Assembly (NCBI GenBank): GCA_973895155.1
Contig: OZ316891.1
Coordinates: 14,384,001 to 14,448,000 of the forward strand
Direction of reading: 5' to 3'
DNA: 64,000 bases
From: Marsupella aquatica
Lineage: Eukaryota; Marchantiophyta
The number at the start of each line of letters is the position of its first letter. Position 1 is the first letter of the stretch. Of this stretch, positions 34,680 to 47,600 are shown piece by piece. The notes under the pieces are model-generated. The model saw only the letters and a program-made list of their open reading frames with translations, was not told the origin of the DNA and did not search any database. A program made the position numbers and the translations under genes.

Positions 34680-37090
34680 ACACGTCATGCGTCACCTTCA
34701 GGTCAAGTCGTAGCTCCAGCCACAACTCATATGTCGTAGCTCCAAGACGTAGCTGCAACCACGGCTCACAAGTTCAGCTCCCCTGTCAGCTCACATGAAT
34801 AGCGCCTCCCTTCGCTGCACTCCATGCATCTGCTGCCAGTTGCAACACAAACATTAAGCAGTCAATAAGCAGGGCCACTTTCATTGTACACAATGTCACA
34901 TAAATCCTACCTGGACGGTTTGCATTGGAATCACTGTCATAATCACCCTGGCGGTAGCCTTCACTGATCAATGTGAAGGGCGTGCACCTCAATGCCAGCA
35001 TTCAGTGACCGCAGCTCAAACTCTAAACTCTCAGTGACCGCAGCTCAAACAACTCAACTCTCATTGACCGCACCTAAAACTCAATTTGCTGGAACTCAGC
35101 AAGTCAAAGCGACTGTAGCACGAGTAAGAACACCCTTTACCTCACTATAGCCGAAAGCTCTCACTGGGGCTGTCACATTTTGCAAACTATAAACCATGGG
35201 ATTAGTGAGGACCTCCGTGCACCCAGGTTGTAGCCTCTGTCTCACTTAGCATCTGGCAGACTGGCAACCCATGGCAAAAACGGAGAGCAGCAATCGGCCG
35301 TAGCGATAGACGAGAGCAGCGATGACAACGATGAAAGACGATGAATTCCAAAAGGTACTGACTCTCACCTTAAATTGCACAACTCCTGCATTGTATAGAG
35401 CTTGCGTTGGCCCACTCTAAGCTCCCAGGTTTCAGCTCCCAGGTTTTAGCTCCAAGACGTAGCTGCAACCACGGCTCACAAGTCCAATGTAGCTAGTAAC
35501 AGCAACTCGAAGTCCCGCTCCAAGTTGTCGGCTTCCACTCCAAGCTCCCTTAAAGATTGATGCCTCAACTCTAAGTTTTCAGCTCCCACGCGCAAAGCGG
35601 AGAAATTAAAACCCGTCCTGCAAAGAGAAACATGACCTAAAACCTTGCATCTCATTCCTGTATTATCTTCATAGTAGAATGTTTGGAAGATGCAAGCGGA
35701 GGTGCAAGAATTCAACTATGAGTGAGACACTGGAATCCTTACTGACCTTAAACCTTACTCCGGGAGACCCAAGAAATGGCTTGAATCTTTTGTTCCTTGC
35801 TGCAGCCAAACGTGTAATTCATTAGCAGGAATTGCTAGGAATCATATACATGTGTATCCTGTACCTCACAAACCTATTCCTTCTCGCTGCCTTAAGAAAT
35901 TGAAGAAATGCGGCAAACACAAGTCCGCATTATCACTCCCAAGTCTAGTGGAGATTCAAAGATTACTGTCACAATGTCGAGTTACAAAGATTGCATAAAC
36001 ACCAATAGCTTGCATAAACACAGTGGCTGCTTAGCTCACCAACAACTTGAAGCTCATAGATTTTACCTTGTCGCCTGAGAAAAATGGCTGCATCACCTGA
36101 ACAGAGCTACGGCATTTCACCTCTCGCCTCCAAAGACAAGCGCAACACAACCTCCAACTCCTCCCCACTGACGGTCGCAGCTCCCGGTGAAGCTTCAAGC
36201 CTTAACGACAAATGGATACCTGGGAGCGCTTGCGATTAGTAGATCAATCACTCTTGCCCGAGCATGTAATGAAGAGCACAAATGTCCCCTTCGATCGGCC
36301 AGTCACTGACTTGAGCTCATTGTCACTCAATGTGGACGATGTCAACAACATAAATTGTTAAGCTTCTCAGGACACAATCAATCCTCATTCTCTTGTGAGT
36401 GGAGAATGAGTTTAAAGACAACAAGAGGCCATAACATTGCCTCCACCTACAATGTATGTCATTATTGAGGTGGACTTACCAAATGTGAACTCCAATCTCT
36501 GCCCACAAGAACAACTCCTTGCGACTCTTTCGCGCGTCCACAGATTGTCTTACTGACAATGCCAATACAAAAAAGGGCCCAATTGCTATTGCAACCACGA
36601 TGATCCACCTCACGCTAGATAGTTGGCCTTCAAGATCACTCCCCACTTTTTTGCAGCTCCTCAGTTCTACGTCGCAGCTCCCCGATCCTCCACAACCCCT
36701 TGCCCATGGCAGTGCTGCAACAAAATAAGCTCCTGGTCGCAGCTCCTCAGTTATCGGTCACAGCTGCAACAACATAAGCTCATAGTAACTCGGCCTAAAC
36801 CCATAGCTCAGTCCTCCAATGACAAAATACCTAAACCTTGGCCCAAATGCGAGCTCCCGATAGTATTCAGACCTTGCAGCATTCAACTGGAAGCGCACAA
36901 TGGAGAAGAGCTTGAAGGTCGCACACCTGACAAAATCAATCACAGATTGATCTACGAGCTGGATATTGGAGTCTGTGTCTCTCGTCCGAGGCTTCCGATC
37001 ATCTGCTCTAGTCCAAAGCTCCCAAAAGTATAGAGGGCAGATGTACACTCAAGCACGACAAGCGGGAGTGAAGTCCGTAAAGCTCCTCGC
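34680..37090. repeat. Right subterminal repeat zone rich in (GTCG)CAGCTCC motifs
   Basis: AGCTCC and longer forms such as GTCGCAGCTCC recur well over ten times in about 2.4 kb. One 35-bp stretch beginning AGCTCCAAGACGTAGCTGC is repeated exactly at about 34741 and 35450. CAGTGACCGCAGCTCAAAC is also duplicated near 35010-35045. The zone starts about 1 kb from the right end of the element. Repeated short motifs near the ends are the usual binding sites of TNPA-type proteins, though here the motif differs from that at the left side. No gene was recognised. Confidence 0.6.
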
Positions 37091-38066
37091 CCTAAACGAT
37101 GGTTGTTGGTAAGCACAATGGACATCCGAGTTTTTCCTTGACAAAAACCTCCGAGTTCCCGCGCACCTTCAACTCCCATTTGCACTCTACTGGTGTGTTT
37201 CCTGTTGAAAAACCCGCGCACCCTAAACTCGTATCCAAAGGCAAACTCACGCACAATGCATACCTTAACACTTAGTGAGAGAACTGAACCCAGTGACACT
37301 CGACCACTTTGCGTTGACATGAGCCGTAAACCCTAAAGCAAATTTGACACAACACAATATGAGCAAAGATTAAATGAACGCACAGGGCTAGGATTAACCT
37401 TACAATAGCCTTGTTGCATGTTCATTAATTAAGAGCACAAATGATGAGCATAAAAGAAAAATAATACTATCTAAGATCAAGCCTTCTTCATACATATATA
37501 TATAGCATGCAAAAATATAGTAGTTGGACATCCAATGTTCTATGGCTGGTATAGAGGGTAGGACAAGTGGTAAAGATGGGGAAAATTAGAGATTGACTAC
37601 AAAAAGCATTAAGTTAGGTTAATAACAAGGTTTGACAAAGCCGGCCTTTTTTTGTTTGAATGGGGCTGAGGCTTCATTGTGTCTAAATGGGGTCAGGAGT
37701 AATTATAGTTTAGAATAGTATGACTAAACTATTATTAAATTGATGTGGAATGATATATGGTGTATCCAAAATCATATGTATATGGTCGCGGATCCCATAC
37801 TTTAAGGTTTAAGGGTTCAAATGTAGTGGTCTCATAAGTTGTACTCTAATGTAGAGTCACTTGTATAACTTCACTCTAATTGCCTTAACTAAGTTATAGT
37901 TGCAACTTACCTAAAAGTTGTAAACATGACTTGGCAAAACTTCACCAAAACTCAGTCAAGAAGGTGTGACTAACATGACAACAACAACCTTGGAGTCGCT
38001 ATTTCATGAAGGTCTTGGACAAGTCACACATCTCCAGGTCTCAAAACGGGTGGATTTCTTCTAGTG

Positions 38067-38853
38067 CACCTCTGGGAACCCAACCTCCCCAGAGGTGGTT
38101 GGTTGCCCTTAGGATTACACAAATGTTGCCATCAGGCATGGCATGAGGGGGTTCAGGCATATAACTCTTGCTCGCTCATTCACCGGCATTTGTGAAGTTG
38201 AGGACCACATTCTTCATTCGCCTGCATTTGTGAAGTTGAGGGCCACATTATTCATTTACCGGCATTTGTGAAATTGAGGGCTGCATTTTTCAGGACCTAT
38301 ACTGGGGAGCTGGGTTTCCGAGTTGGGCCCGAGTTGGGCCCTGCCTGTTTTATCCCCGGCACTCCAACAGGGGTGCTCCAAAATTAACGCTAATAAATTA
38401 CAAAGTAACACAGCATATGCATTCATAAGCCGGCTAATTACAAATGCACTACACAAATGCTGCCACGTAGCGGTGATTACAGAGGGAGCTCTTTCCGGGG
38501 ATTTTTGAATGCCTCTCACTTTTCGGTCGTTTGTCCTTTGTTGGGATTTTCTGAGACTGTCGAAGCACGACATTGGCTCGAGACGAAGAATTAAATGGTA
38601 CCCTATCTCGTGTGCAGCAAGCTATGGTAGCAAGCGAGCCACCAATTTTCGTCCTCTGCCGCATTGGTGGGCGTTCGCTAGACTGTAGTGAAGAATTGCA
38701 GTATTTTGCATTCGATTCGTGCCAATCACACCTGGAAATTAAATTGTCACTGAAAGAGGACGACGTTTCTGCCTAGATTTGTTCCGTTGATCGGGACGGA
38801 GCAATAAGCTGTAGGGAGCAAAAAATACCACTCTGCTGAAGTGGGAATCAGGA
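38067..38853. other. Flank of the CACTA element and upstream region of the aspartic protease gene
   Basis: Three tandem copies of a unit of about 38-44 bp (CCGGCATTTGTGAAGTTGAGG type) lie at about 38177-38290. The following sequence up to 38853 should hold the promoter and 5' UTR of the protease gene. A 67-residue frame at 38573-38776 is probably an upstream frame or leader, not a protein I recognise. Confidence 0.5.
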
Positions 38854-41800
38854 ATGCTGGCCTCTGTGAGTTTAACTTCTGGGTATGGATATGCGGGGAG
38901 CGTAAGGGAAGCCGCCGCGGGAGGGGGATGCCGACGCTTTGGGAATTTCCCGTCCGATAGGCTGGAGAATGCTAGGCTGGAGGGCTTACTTGTAGAATGT
39001 AGAGCACAATTCAGCTATCACGGATGGAGGAAATTGAGCAAGAAGGGGCTGTGGACGAGTCCTAGCAGCAGCGAAGGATCAGGGGATGGCAGGATCAGGA
39101 GTCGGACCAGGAGTCATTCCAGGTCTGTGCAATGTAGCAGCAATGTGCAGTCTCTGGAGATGGAGATTTCAAGATCAGAGCAACTGCAGCAGTACCTCAA
39201 AAAGATCTACCGTGCCATGGGCTTGCATAACTATAATCCCCGTCAGCACATCACTGTAACAGGTTAATCTCCTTTCCTTTATATCCCTAGGTGGCGGGAT
39301 AATTATTCAAAATTACGGTAGCATTGGGGCCTACACAATATGGACTTTCAAGTGCCCGGGAGTAAGAGCGATTCTGATCCCTTTGCGTCGACGAAAATGT
39401 ATTTAAACACAGGCAACTGTTTGGATCCCATGATAAAGGAAATCGCTTTCTCATCAGTATTGCATTCTCAAGCGCGGGGAAATTGAGATCAAATTTGCGC
39501 CCAACGGGTGGAGAACTATCTGAACTTAGTCACCAGTGGGACTCCTCTAGGGATGGATATGTAGAGCGACAGAATGGAGCGAGACCTAAGGGATTGGAAT
39601 TCAAGGTGATCACACCCAATGGCTTACCTTTCAGAGGAAAGTGCGTGGACTGTGGATATGCACAAGGAATCTCTTGAGATGGGTAGCCACTAATCGACGT
39701 TTTGACGAAATCTAGTTGCCTTCTTATTCGAGATGGAAAGAGAACTGACTCTGCTGGCCACAAGAATTTAGGCTAAATACTTAATAAATTTATCGTGTCG
39801 TATATCACACGGCTTGAAGGATTTGCACACGATGAAGTATAGCCCCTAATACAAGAATTTGAGTCTTGAACAAGTCCAGTATGCCTCGCTTAGTTGCTCA
39901 ACAGTTCTTCGTGAAAACAGGGTAAGTTGGCTGCAAATTTTGTGCAGGCGTACAGGTTTTGATGGGGATGGAAGGACAATGGAGGCTGACATGGAATATG
40001 GACGGCCGTTTTTATGAGCGGTACGAGGGCCCTGAGCTTCATTTTGAGTGGGCGTACGACGAAGAGCAAGGACCCTGGTGTGCAGATGCTGCTGGCCGTG
40101 TCTCTTCTCTTGACCTTGATGACAGAGAGGTTTGTCCTTACTATTGAATATATCTGGGGCCTTATTCTCGCAACAACAGCCAAGCGTTGCAGGTTGCTGA
40201 GGTCTACGAGTAGTCCGAAAATCGAATGCTGGCCGTTGTAAGCTTGTATCGCTATCTTCATTTTTATTTTTGTTTTTGAAATTGAGTTTCTGGCGTGGTA
40301 TAGGTGTGTCTCCTGGCTTCATGGGTTCGAACTGGCTACTGGCTTACGGAGGAGGGACAAAAGAAACTGAACATAAACCTGGAACAACAAAAATCAGACT
40401 CCAGAGACTTAACACTTAGACTCCAGCTGAAAAAGACCAAGGCAAGCATCACTTTCTTAATCCTCCTGCTTTTCTTATATGGTCCCTTCTCTTTGAAACG
40501 AATTTTCAAGAAGGATTGGAGTACTGCAAATTGTGAGGTGAAGCAGTTTACCGAGAAAATGTGTCTGTGTGAGACAATTAGCTACTCAGTTTGGGGCATA
40601 CATCAGTAGCGACTGGGTAGTTTATGAAAGTGGGACCTGGCTGTGTCGTGGTTACACTGCTGCAGGTTTATGAGGATGCATTCCGTGAATGAAGCTCTCA
40701 GTGAGCCTGATGGGTTAATCTTGACTTGGGCACCCGTGATAGGTGGTGGCCTATCTGGCTGTGGATCGAGGCACTTGGTTGCCACTGCGCTTAAGGATCA
40801 AAGCGTTTGGGAGTGAGGACAAGTGGGAATTTGGTGACTGGCAACCTATTCTGGTTTGTAATCTAGCCTCGTTCTTTGTTGACTAGTTGGATTACTTTTT
40901 CTGTTGAGTTTTATTTACCTCGATTGACCTATTCTAGGGCGCCGAAATGTCTTAGCTGCCTTAGGAACGTCAATATGCTGGAATGACCATATCCAAACGT
41001 GGGTTGTTCAGCGAGGCTGTAGCGGCCAATTTCCACGAGCTGTCGTACACAATCCACCAGCAGGAGGCAATGATTTATATTCCCTTATCAGTGTCAAATT
41101 AGAGACCTTTGATGACGATCTGGAAGACAGGGAACTGGGAACTGGTCTTCTATATGTCAAGCCAAGGACAACGCTGGTTCCACGACTTACATGGAGTTAC
41201 CCAAAAACGCACATCAACAATGAGTTGTCGTCCTCTGTGACAGTATGTATGCCATCAATTCTACAGCTGAACTTCCTGACTTCATCAGGTTTAGAAATTA
41301 AGTTCTGCCGCAAGAAAGGTCTAGTGTCGGGGTGAGGATTGTGTGAGTCATCATGAGTGAATGTATGCTTCGGACCATTATCAGCTATCTGGGGACTTTT
41401 CTTTGTTGCAGCGCCAACACTTGGGTCGGGCTCTCATCGACGGGAATTTCAACTAATCAGTTGACCTGAAAGGGGAGGATAGGGGTCTTTTTTAGTCTAT
41501 GCTCCTTTTATTCTGAGGAGAGTTTGTATGATGGAAGTAAGAACTCTGTCAACGTGGAAAAAGGATCTGGCTGATGTTGTATTCTCACCAATATCATTAC
41601 GTGTGTGTTTTGCAGATGATTCAGGCAGAGAGTGGACATTACCTTGTGCGACCTCTTGTAGATGGACAGGACATAGGGTAGGTGCAACTTATATGCATAT
41701 GAGTAGAATTTTTTAATATTTTACGGTAGATATTTGATGTGTTTACGATGTAGTATTCGTGCAAAAGCTGTGAAAGAATATGTTCAGGACGTTGGAGCAT

Positions 41801-44299
41801 AATTGCAGAGGAGGCTTTAATGATACTGAAATTACTCATTCTAACGCAACGTACATTATTGCCACTTCCAGACAACAGCTTTCCATTTCGTAGTCGATTT
41901 GACCTGTTTTGCTGCACCTGTTAGTCCCAATTCACCTTCGTAACATATTCGGGTATCTGAACATTCAGGTACTTTATCGTTGACACTGGCGCAAGCAGTC
42001 TTACGATAGCTCCTAACAAGGCAGGTTTGGTTGCAGCCATACACAGTTACCTACACATTTTGAATTGCAACGGAGCTTGACTCTCATGACTGTCATGTCG
42101 TCCTCACACGACCTTTTCTTTTGCCAGGCTGAAGAGCTTGGGATGTATGAATTTGGGGAAGCATATGTCACAGGAGTTGAAGGCGAGGTAGGGTTGTACA
42201 CCTTAACTCTCTGAACAAGAATCTCCTTACAAACACAGAAACCCGTGAACGATGTTCGGTTGCATGCCGAGGAGTTCATGCAGTCCAAGTCTGTAGGGGA
42301 ATATATTTACTGCCTTTGAATGCAATAATTTAATTTTGTATTCTCTGGTATATTGGATATCTCTGGTAATTGTCCGTTGTATGATGATCACTTTTGAGGT
42401 GGTTGGCATCAAGTACAGTTGTGGCTAGTTCATAGCATGAGAAGGCTATTTTGGGGGAGTTCTCATCTAGTAGTGAATATTTATACTTGAAAACGTATTG
42501 CAGGTTAAATGCCAGTTTCGGCGTGCAAAAAGCTTTGAGATTGGTCCCTTAACTATAACGGAACCTATATTCATGGAGGTAAGTGATCGGCATTCCACTG
42601 TAGGATCCTAAGTAATCTGAAGGCGAAACCAGCGTTCATGTTTGAGATTCATCCGTGGAAGCGATATATCTACTCCAGTTAGAGAGAGTCGTTGTATCCA
42701 AAACGTCAAGTATTTGCACTGTTTTGTTCCATTTTGCAGGTACCGATGGCAGGAGTCGTAAGAGGTGTTTCTCCTGTTGCTGGCATCTGTGGATATGACA
42801 TATTCTTTCATTGCATCGTGGAGGTATGGCCATCACTTGGCGTCTGATGCTGGCCAATTTTGTCACGGGACATTCTGCTGAGATACAGTCTCTGGCAAAC
42901 TTGTCCATTTCTAGTCCTCCACCTGATTGTATTCCAGTGGACTTGAAGTTCTGGTGAATTTCCCATTTTGGGGTTTGGACATGTCTTAGTCGACAACTGT
43001 CTGCAATGAATGTTAAGAGCTTCTGGTCTGAAAATCCTGCATACATATTGCAGTCCACTGAATGCACGTATCATGTCTTGTTCTTTACAGATGTCTTACA
43101 AAAGGGCGACGTTGTCATTATATGATCCCCTGGCATACTCGTCGTTTATACGGCCAACCCAGTGGCAAGTGGGTACTCTGAGCTCCAGACCTCTCTGACT
43201 TCAGTATCGTTGTGTGGGTCAACTGCGAATACGTTATGACTGGACATGTTATTTCATTGGATACGTTTTGGTTGTCCTCTAGCTTTAATAATCATAAGCG
43301 ATATCGAAAAGAAAAACAGGGGAATTTACTGGCGTTTGTCATCTATGATCTTTAAGTAATATTTTGTTATTTGGTGGTAATAGAGATGTTGATGAATGGT
43401 TCGTTTGTGAGTTGTTGCAGAAAATGTACTTGCTCGAAAATGTGCCACATGTGCCTGCTACTTTTAATGGTAATGAGGCCATTTTCTTATTAGATACAGG
43501 AGCTGGAGGTGTAGATCTCATCTTCCATGGAAGAGCGGTGGAACGCTATAACCTGAACAAAACCCTTCAGCTTGCAGGCACAGCGAGCGTGAAAGGCATA
43601 AACACTTCTGGAAAAGGATTGCAGGTACTCCATCTGAGATTTCTCGAAAGAGGCAAAGTAGCAGCCTTCAGATCATACTACTGGCCATGACGAGACAATT
43701 TGTTTGTTGTTCTACATTTCATTCCATGAGCATGAATGCTGTGACATCATGGGCCGTTCAAGTTCACGTTTTACGCAATGATGCATCTTCTTTGTCTTTG
43801 GAAATCTGACATCCTGCAAGGCTTGCTCTATTTCTCTGAATTTTAGCCACATCAGTCATTCTGCTTTGCTGTGCGTGTTGGTCGAGAAGAAAAGTTTTTT
43901 AGCTCCAACATATGTTTGACTTGTAAAGTGGGATTTCAATTTCTTTTCCGTGTGCTTGAGTTTTGTCTATCATCGAACACTGGTCTGCTGGAAATTTTTG
44001 ATCGTTGGTGGAGAGCATACACAGTTTGGTTCTTGTGGTGATTATATTTCTGTTGATGGATGCAGGTACAGTACGGGATCCTTGATTCTCTTCAAGTAGC
44101 AGGGCAGTCATTCCGGAAAGTGAAAGCGCTCTTCCCAACAGTGGGAACTTGTGGGTCTCTTGATTTCTCCGAGTACACAGCCGGGGTTTTATGCGGAGAT
44201 TTGCTAGAGAACTTGCTTCTAGTCCTTGACTACGGTCAACGACGCTTTGCTTTCATTGACAGTGCAGGTGCTGGTCATTCGTCCAGACCCATCAGATGA
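38854..44299 (+). CDS. Plant retropepsin-like aspartic protease with two DTG sites, probably plastid, about 13 exons
   Basis: The protein probably starts at 38854 with a Ser/Gly/Arg-rich leader like a plastid transit peptide. Exons read: 38854-~39258, ~39430-39605, 39956-40129, 40304-40441, 40743-40857, 40938-41242, 41616-41677, 41969-42020, 42128-42187, 42504-42578, 42740-42823, 43091-43168, 43421-43624 and 44066-44299, ending in TGA. All but the first junction keep phase. Two catalytic motifs of clan AA proteases are visible: FIVDTGASSLTIAP (DTGA at 41982-41993) and FLLDTGAGGVDLIF (43493-43504), each followed by a hydrophobic 'GICGYDIFF' or 'GVLCGDLLEN' block, so one chain supplies both halves of a dimeric active site. 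The long upstream region (ELHFEWAYDEEQGPWCADAAG, LRIKAFGSEDKWEFGDW) is of unknown fold. Two introns use GC donors, after 40441 and 42020. Substrates are unknown. Confidence 0.82.
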
Positions 44300-44329
44300 T
44301 GTCTAGTGTATGCGAGACCATCAGGTCAT

Positions 44330-44531
44330 TTGCTGTCAATTCCACCTCGTTGTAAGATCTTTTCCTATCCTATCCTTGTTCTTCTGGGCACTCTAATTTG
44401 TTCAATTCAATCCTTTTTGGCACTTGGGCTCGTTTGTTCTTCTGGGTATTTCCTTTTCTCCCTTTTATTGGGTCTGCTCCTGAGGGGATCATGTCTGCAG
44501 TATGGCCATTTTTGTTCTTTGGCAGTTTGAT
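44330..44531 (+). mobile_element. Truncated LINE 3' tail just after the protease stop codon
   Basis: T-rich sequence containing CTTTTATTGGGTC and ending TTTGGCAGTTTGATAC, matching the LINE tail at 61000-61145. It starts only about 30 bp past the stop at 44299 and precedes an AATAAA signal at about 44636, so it may lie in the 3' UTR. Confidence 0.5.
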
Positions 44532-44632
44532 ACACAATCAGTTTCATTTTTGATATAGATGCAGTTCACTCGTAGTTCCATTTTCAAGACGACAGGGTTT
44601 GTGTTTCTATCGACCTCCTGTCCTGATGATTT

Positions 44633-44642
44633 GCAAATAAAA
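44633..44642 (+). terminator. Possible polyadenylation signal of the protease gene
   Basis: GCAAATAAAAG about 335 bp downstream of the stop codon contains AATAAA on the gene strand. It is the first such hexamer noted after the stop. Use of this site is inferred. Confidence 0.35.
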
Positions 44643-44649
44643 GAGACTA

Positions 44650-47600
44650 AGGCGTACTTAAATCACTCTTGTATTTTTCTTTGTATTTCTAGCAATGGTT
44701 ATGAGGCATTACGCTGGGAGTGAGCCACTGAACCCATGTGCGGCTGGCCTGGGGATTCTCAAATTTGAGTAAAGCCCAAGTGACAAAGAGTGTAAACGTG
44801 AGGTGAGCGTTTCAAAATTCACTTGGGGACTACTTTCAATAACTCATCCCCACTTGTGGATAATAGATTATAACCCCCTTAGGCTCGCTGCCCTTGCTCA
44901 TTACATCTCATTAGGGTGTGTCAAAGTTCTCCTGTAACACTTTGGTTAAGTTTTGGTTACGGATGGCTTAATGTTTTTTGGACGCACCGTTCTTATGGGT
45001 ATGTATTTTGGTAGCCCATAAAGATTCTGTCATGGCCATAAATGAGTTTCATGTCCTGAGCAGGTACAACTGTGCTTGACATGCCCTATTACCCCTTCTT
45101 AGGGATGGGTGTGATGGGTTATTACCCCTTCTCCTCCATGTCACTTCCATGCAGAGTGCCCTATTACCCCTTCTTAGGGATGGGTGCGATGGGTTATTAC
45201 CCCTTCTCCTCCATGTCACTTCCATGCAGAGCATCTACACCGGTTTCCTAACTCTTACGTTCTGGTTCAGACTTCTTCTTTAAATACACAGCTGGTTCCA
45301 AAAGAAAAAGAGATTTTGTTTGAACCCTTTATGTTAAAAAGCCTAGGCCATTTGCTTGTATCTGGGCTTTGTGTCCCAGTAAAATCTTTGTGTTAAAATA
45401 AATGACCTAGTTCAAATCCCATGTTTTGATAAGAAAGCCCTTTTAATTAATTGGCACCTGGCTTACTAATTTGAGAGTCTCATTTGTAGGTAATATAATG
45501 AAATGTTCTTTCTCCAATACTCTGCAATCATCACACCTACAATTTGGATGTAATGCCCAAGGTGCACTACTCTAATAGATCAGAATAAAGCCCTTTTAAG
45601 TAGGCAGGCCCTTGCTTAGTACTCCAATAGAAAGTCCTATCCTTGACTAGATATTAACCAATGTTCTCTCTCCAATCCTCCACAAACATTGCTCCTAAAA
45701 TTCAAATGCAAGGCCCATTGTGCACTGTTTCAATTGACAGTTCCTGGGCTAACTATCGAACTTCAAAAGTCTTTTAGTAAGGATTTGTCAGGGTCCTTTC
45801 AAAACCATGGTCTTCAATTGGGGCAGTTGCTCAGCTCAAATTAATCTCAATTCCCATCATTGGCCTGTAATGGAACTTATGGGACTTGTCTTCCACTATA
45901 CTATAACCACTTCAGCAACATGAAGGGATAGAATTCCCTACTTCAAATCTACCACCCGGGAAGGAACATATATCACCTGGCCAAGGGAAGAGACACTGTT
46001 AGGGCAAGTGAATACAAATTGAGTCGTTTGCTTCATTATCCGTTTGAATTAGGCAGAAACCCTCCTGTAATCTATTTTAGAATTTGTTTATTCTTGAGTT
46101 TTGGAAGGACTTGAACCTCAGACCTGTATTCCCACCCAAGAATTAACCATTGGGCTAGATTTTTACTTTGTGAATAATGGTATAATCGTTCATTGTCCTA
46201 CTTCTCGTGTTACCTTGTTTGTACTCAGGTTTCTTTGCCTAATTTAGATTTGTGGCATGTCTTTTTTGTTTCAATTTGCGGGGGACAATTTCAAGGTCCA
46301 ATAACACAAAAGATGTCTAAGGCAAATTGAAACATCTGTTTTGATTTTTGATATAAGATGGGCCTAAAAATTTAAGGGTGCCTGTGCAATGTGTTATTTT
46401 TATCCTTATATTCAAGTTGATTAAATGACATTTCATACACAAGGGATACCTAACCCCTAAGCTATTGCTTCCCAAGATTGTGTAAAATCCAAGGAGTGTG
46501 AGATAAAACCACCTTCAACATAACGCCAACCCCTCCCTTTTGTCTGCTACTCACAATTTTGTTTTGTAAGTTTATGGTTTTGAGTGAGTATGTGTTGCTA
46601 ACTAAAGTCATTATGAGATGAATGGCGCATCACATTTCTGTGAGGAATTCACAATCTTTTAGAAGCCAAACAGTTGTGTACTAGAGAAATGACCTTGGGA
46701 TAAAAGTGGGGCCAACACTTTGTAAGGCCATGAGCAGTGAGGAGAGGGAATAAGTATCAAGTCACCCAACTACAAGGCAAGCTACTTTACTTTCTTTTGG
46801 GGGATCCTCACACCTTTAGTGAGCTTAGAGAAAATTGTTTTGCTATTTTATATAGATATGGTAGTACTGAAAGCTTTTGAATACCTTTTGGGGAAGATTG
46901 CTTTAAGTTGGAGCAACCTTTTTGTTGTTCGTGATGATCAGAGATGAGTTTTTCCCTGAAGCCTTTGATTTTCAATGAGAGTGCACACCATTGTGCTGAG
47001 TGAGCTCTCTCAACTGTGAAGAAAATAGTCTACGGTATACTAGAACAATATACATTTAATATTCTCCCACTAATCCTAGCAAAAATCATTACTCCCACTG
47101 CCTGGAATAAATTTGCAGAAAGGGCTCCCCCTACCCAGACTCCCACTCTCTGTCCTAATGGCTTCACTTTACGCAGCAAGTCATGACTGGTAGATTAGAA
47201 TGTCGAATTATCGACAATATGACAGATAGATACAGTAGATTCCCATCGATGACATTAGTAGCTTTACTTTGACTTTTGCCACTTTCTTTAGTCTCATTAT
47301 TTTGTCGTTATGGTATAAAATCAGGAAATCTATTTAAGAGTTTTTTTATTACTTTGAAGGATACCTTAGTTCTAATTTAACTCATTAAGATAGAATAGAT
47401 ACCCTCCGTACTTTGCTATATAACAAAATAAGTGATGCTGTTCTAGGGTGGCCAACTGTAGCTATATATGGAGTGCTAAGGTTAAATATAGTTGCACGTA
47501 GTTCAACACTACTTCTCTCGTGTGATTGCCTTGTGTCAATTGTAAAATAAGTTTTGAACAGGGCCAGTAGTATCCAAGTGATTTTTCTTGCACCGATTAG

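Larger units (their letters stand above)
17296..38066 (-). mobile_element. Complete 20.8-kb CACTA (En/Spm) transposon with cargo genes
   Basis: The left end reads CACTAGAAGAATCC and the right end, reverse-complemented, CACTAGAAGAAATCC. The element is flanked by CAC on both sides (17293-17295 and 38067-38069), the 3-bp duplication expected of CACTA elements. Both ends carry scattered TGTGACT(T/C)-type subterminal motifs (several in 17333-17530; others in 37850-38035). All recognisable genes lie on the minus strand, from right to left: EDM2-like PHD protein, BRCT protein, F-box-like protein, TNP2 transposase, GW/WG-rich protein, and TNPA/Tnp1-like protein. TNP2 plus a Tnp1-like product is the standard En/Spm set; the other genes are cargo. 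The TNP2 gene contains an AT-rich insertion-like block, so autonomy is doubtful. Confidence 0.88.

Noticed and set aside
38573-38776. 67-residue frame as a separate gene
   Set aside because: No domain and no stop-flanked gene context; more likely leader or upstream frame of the protease gene.
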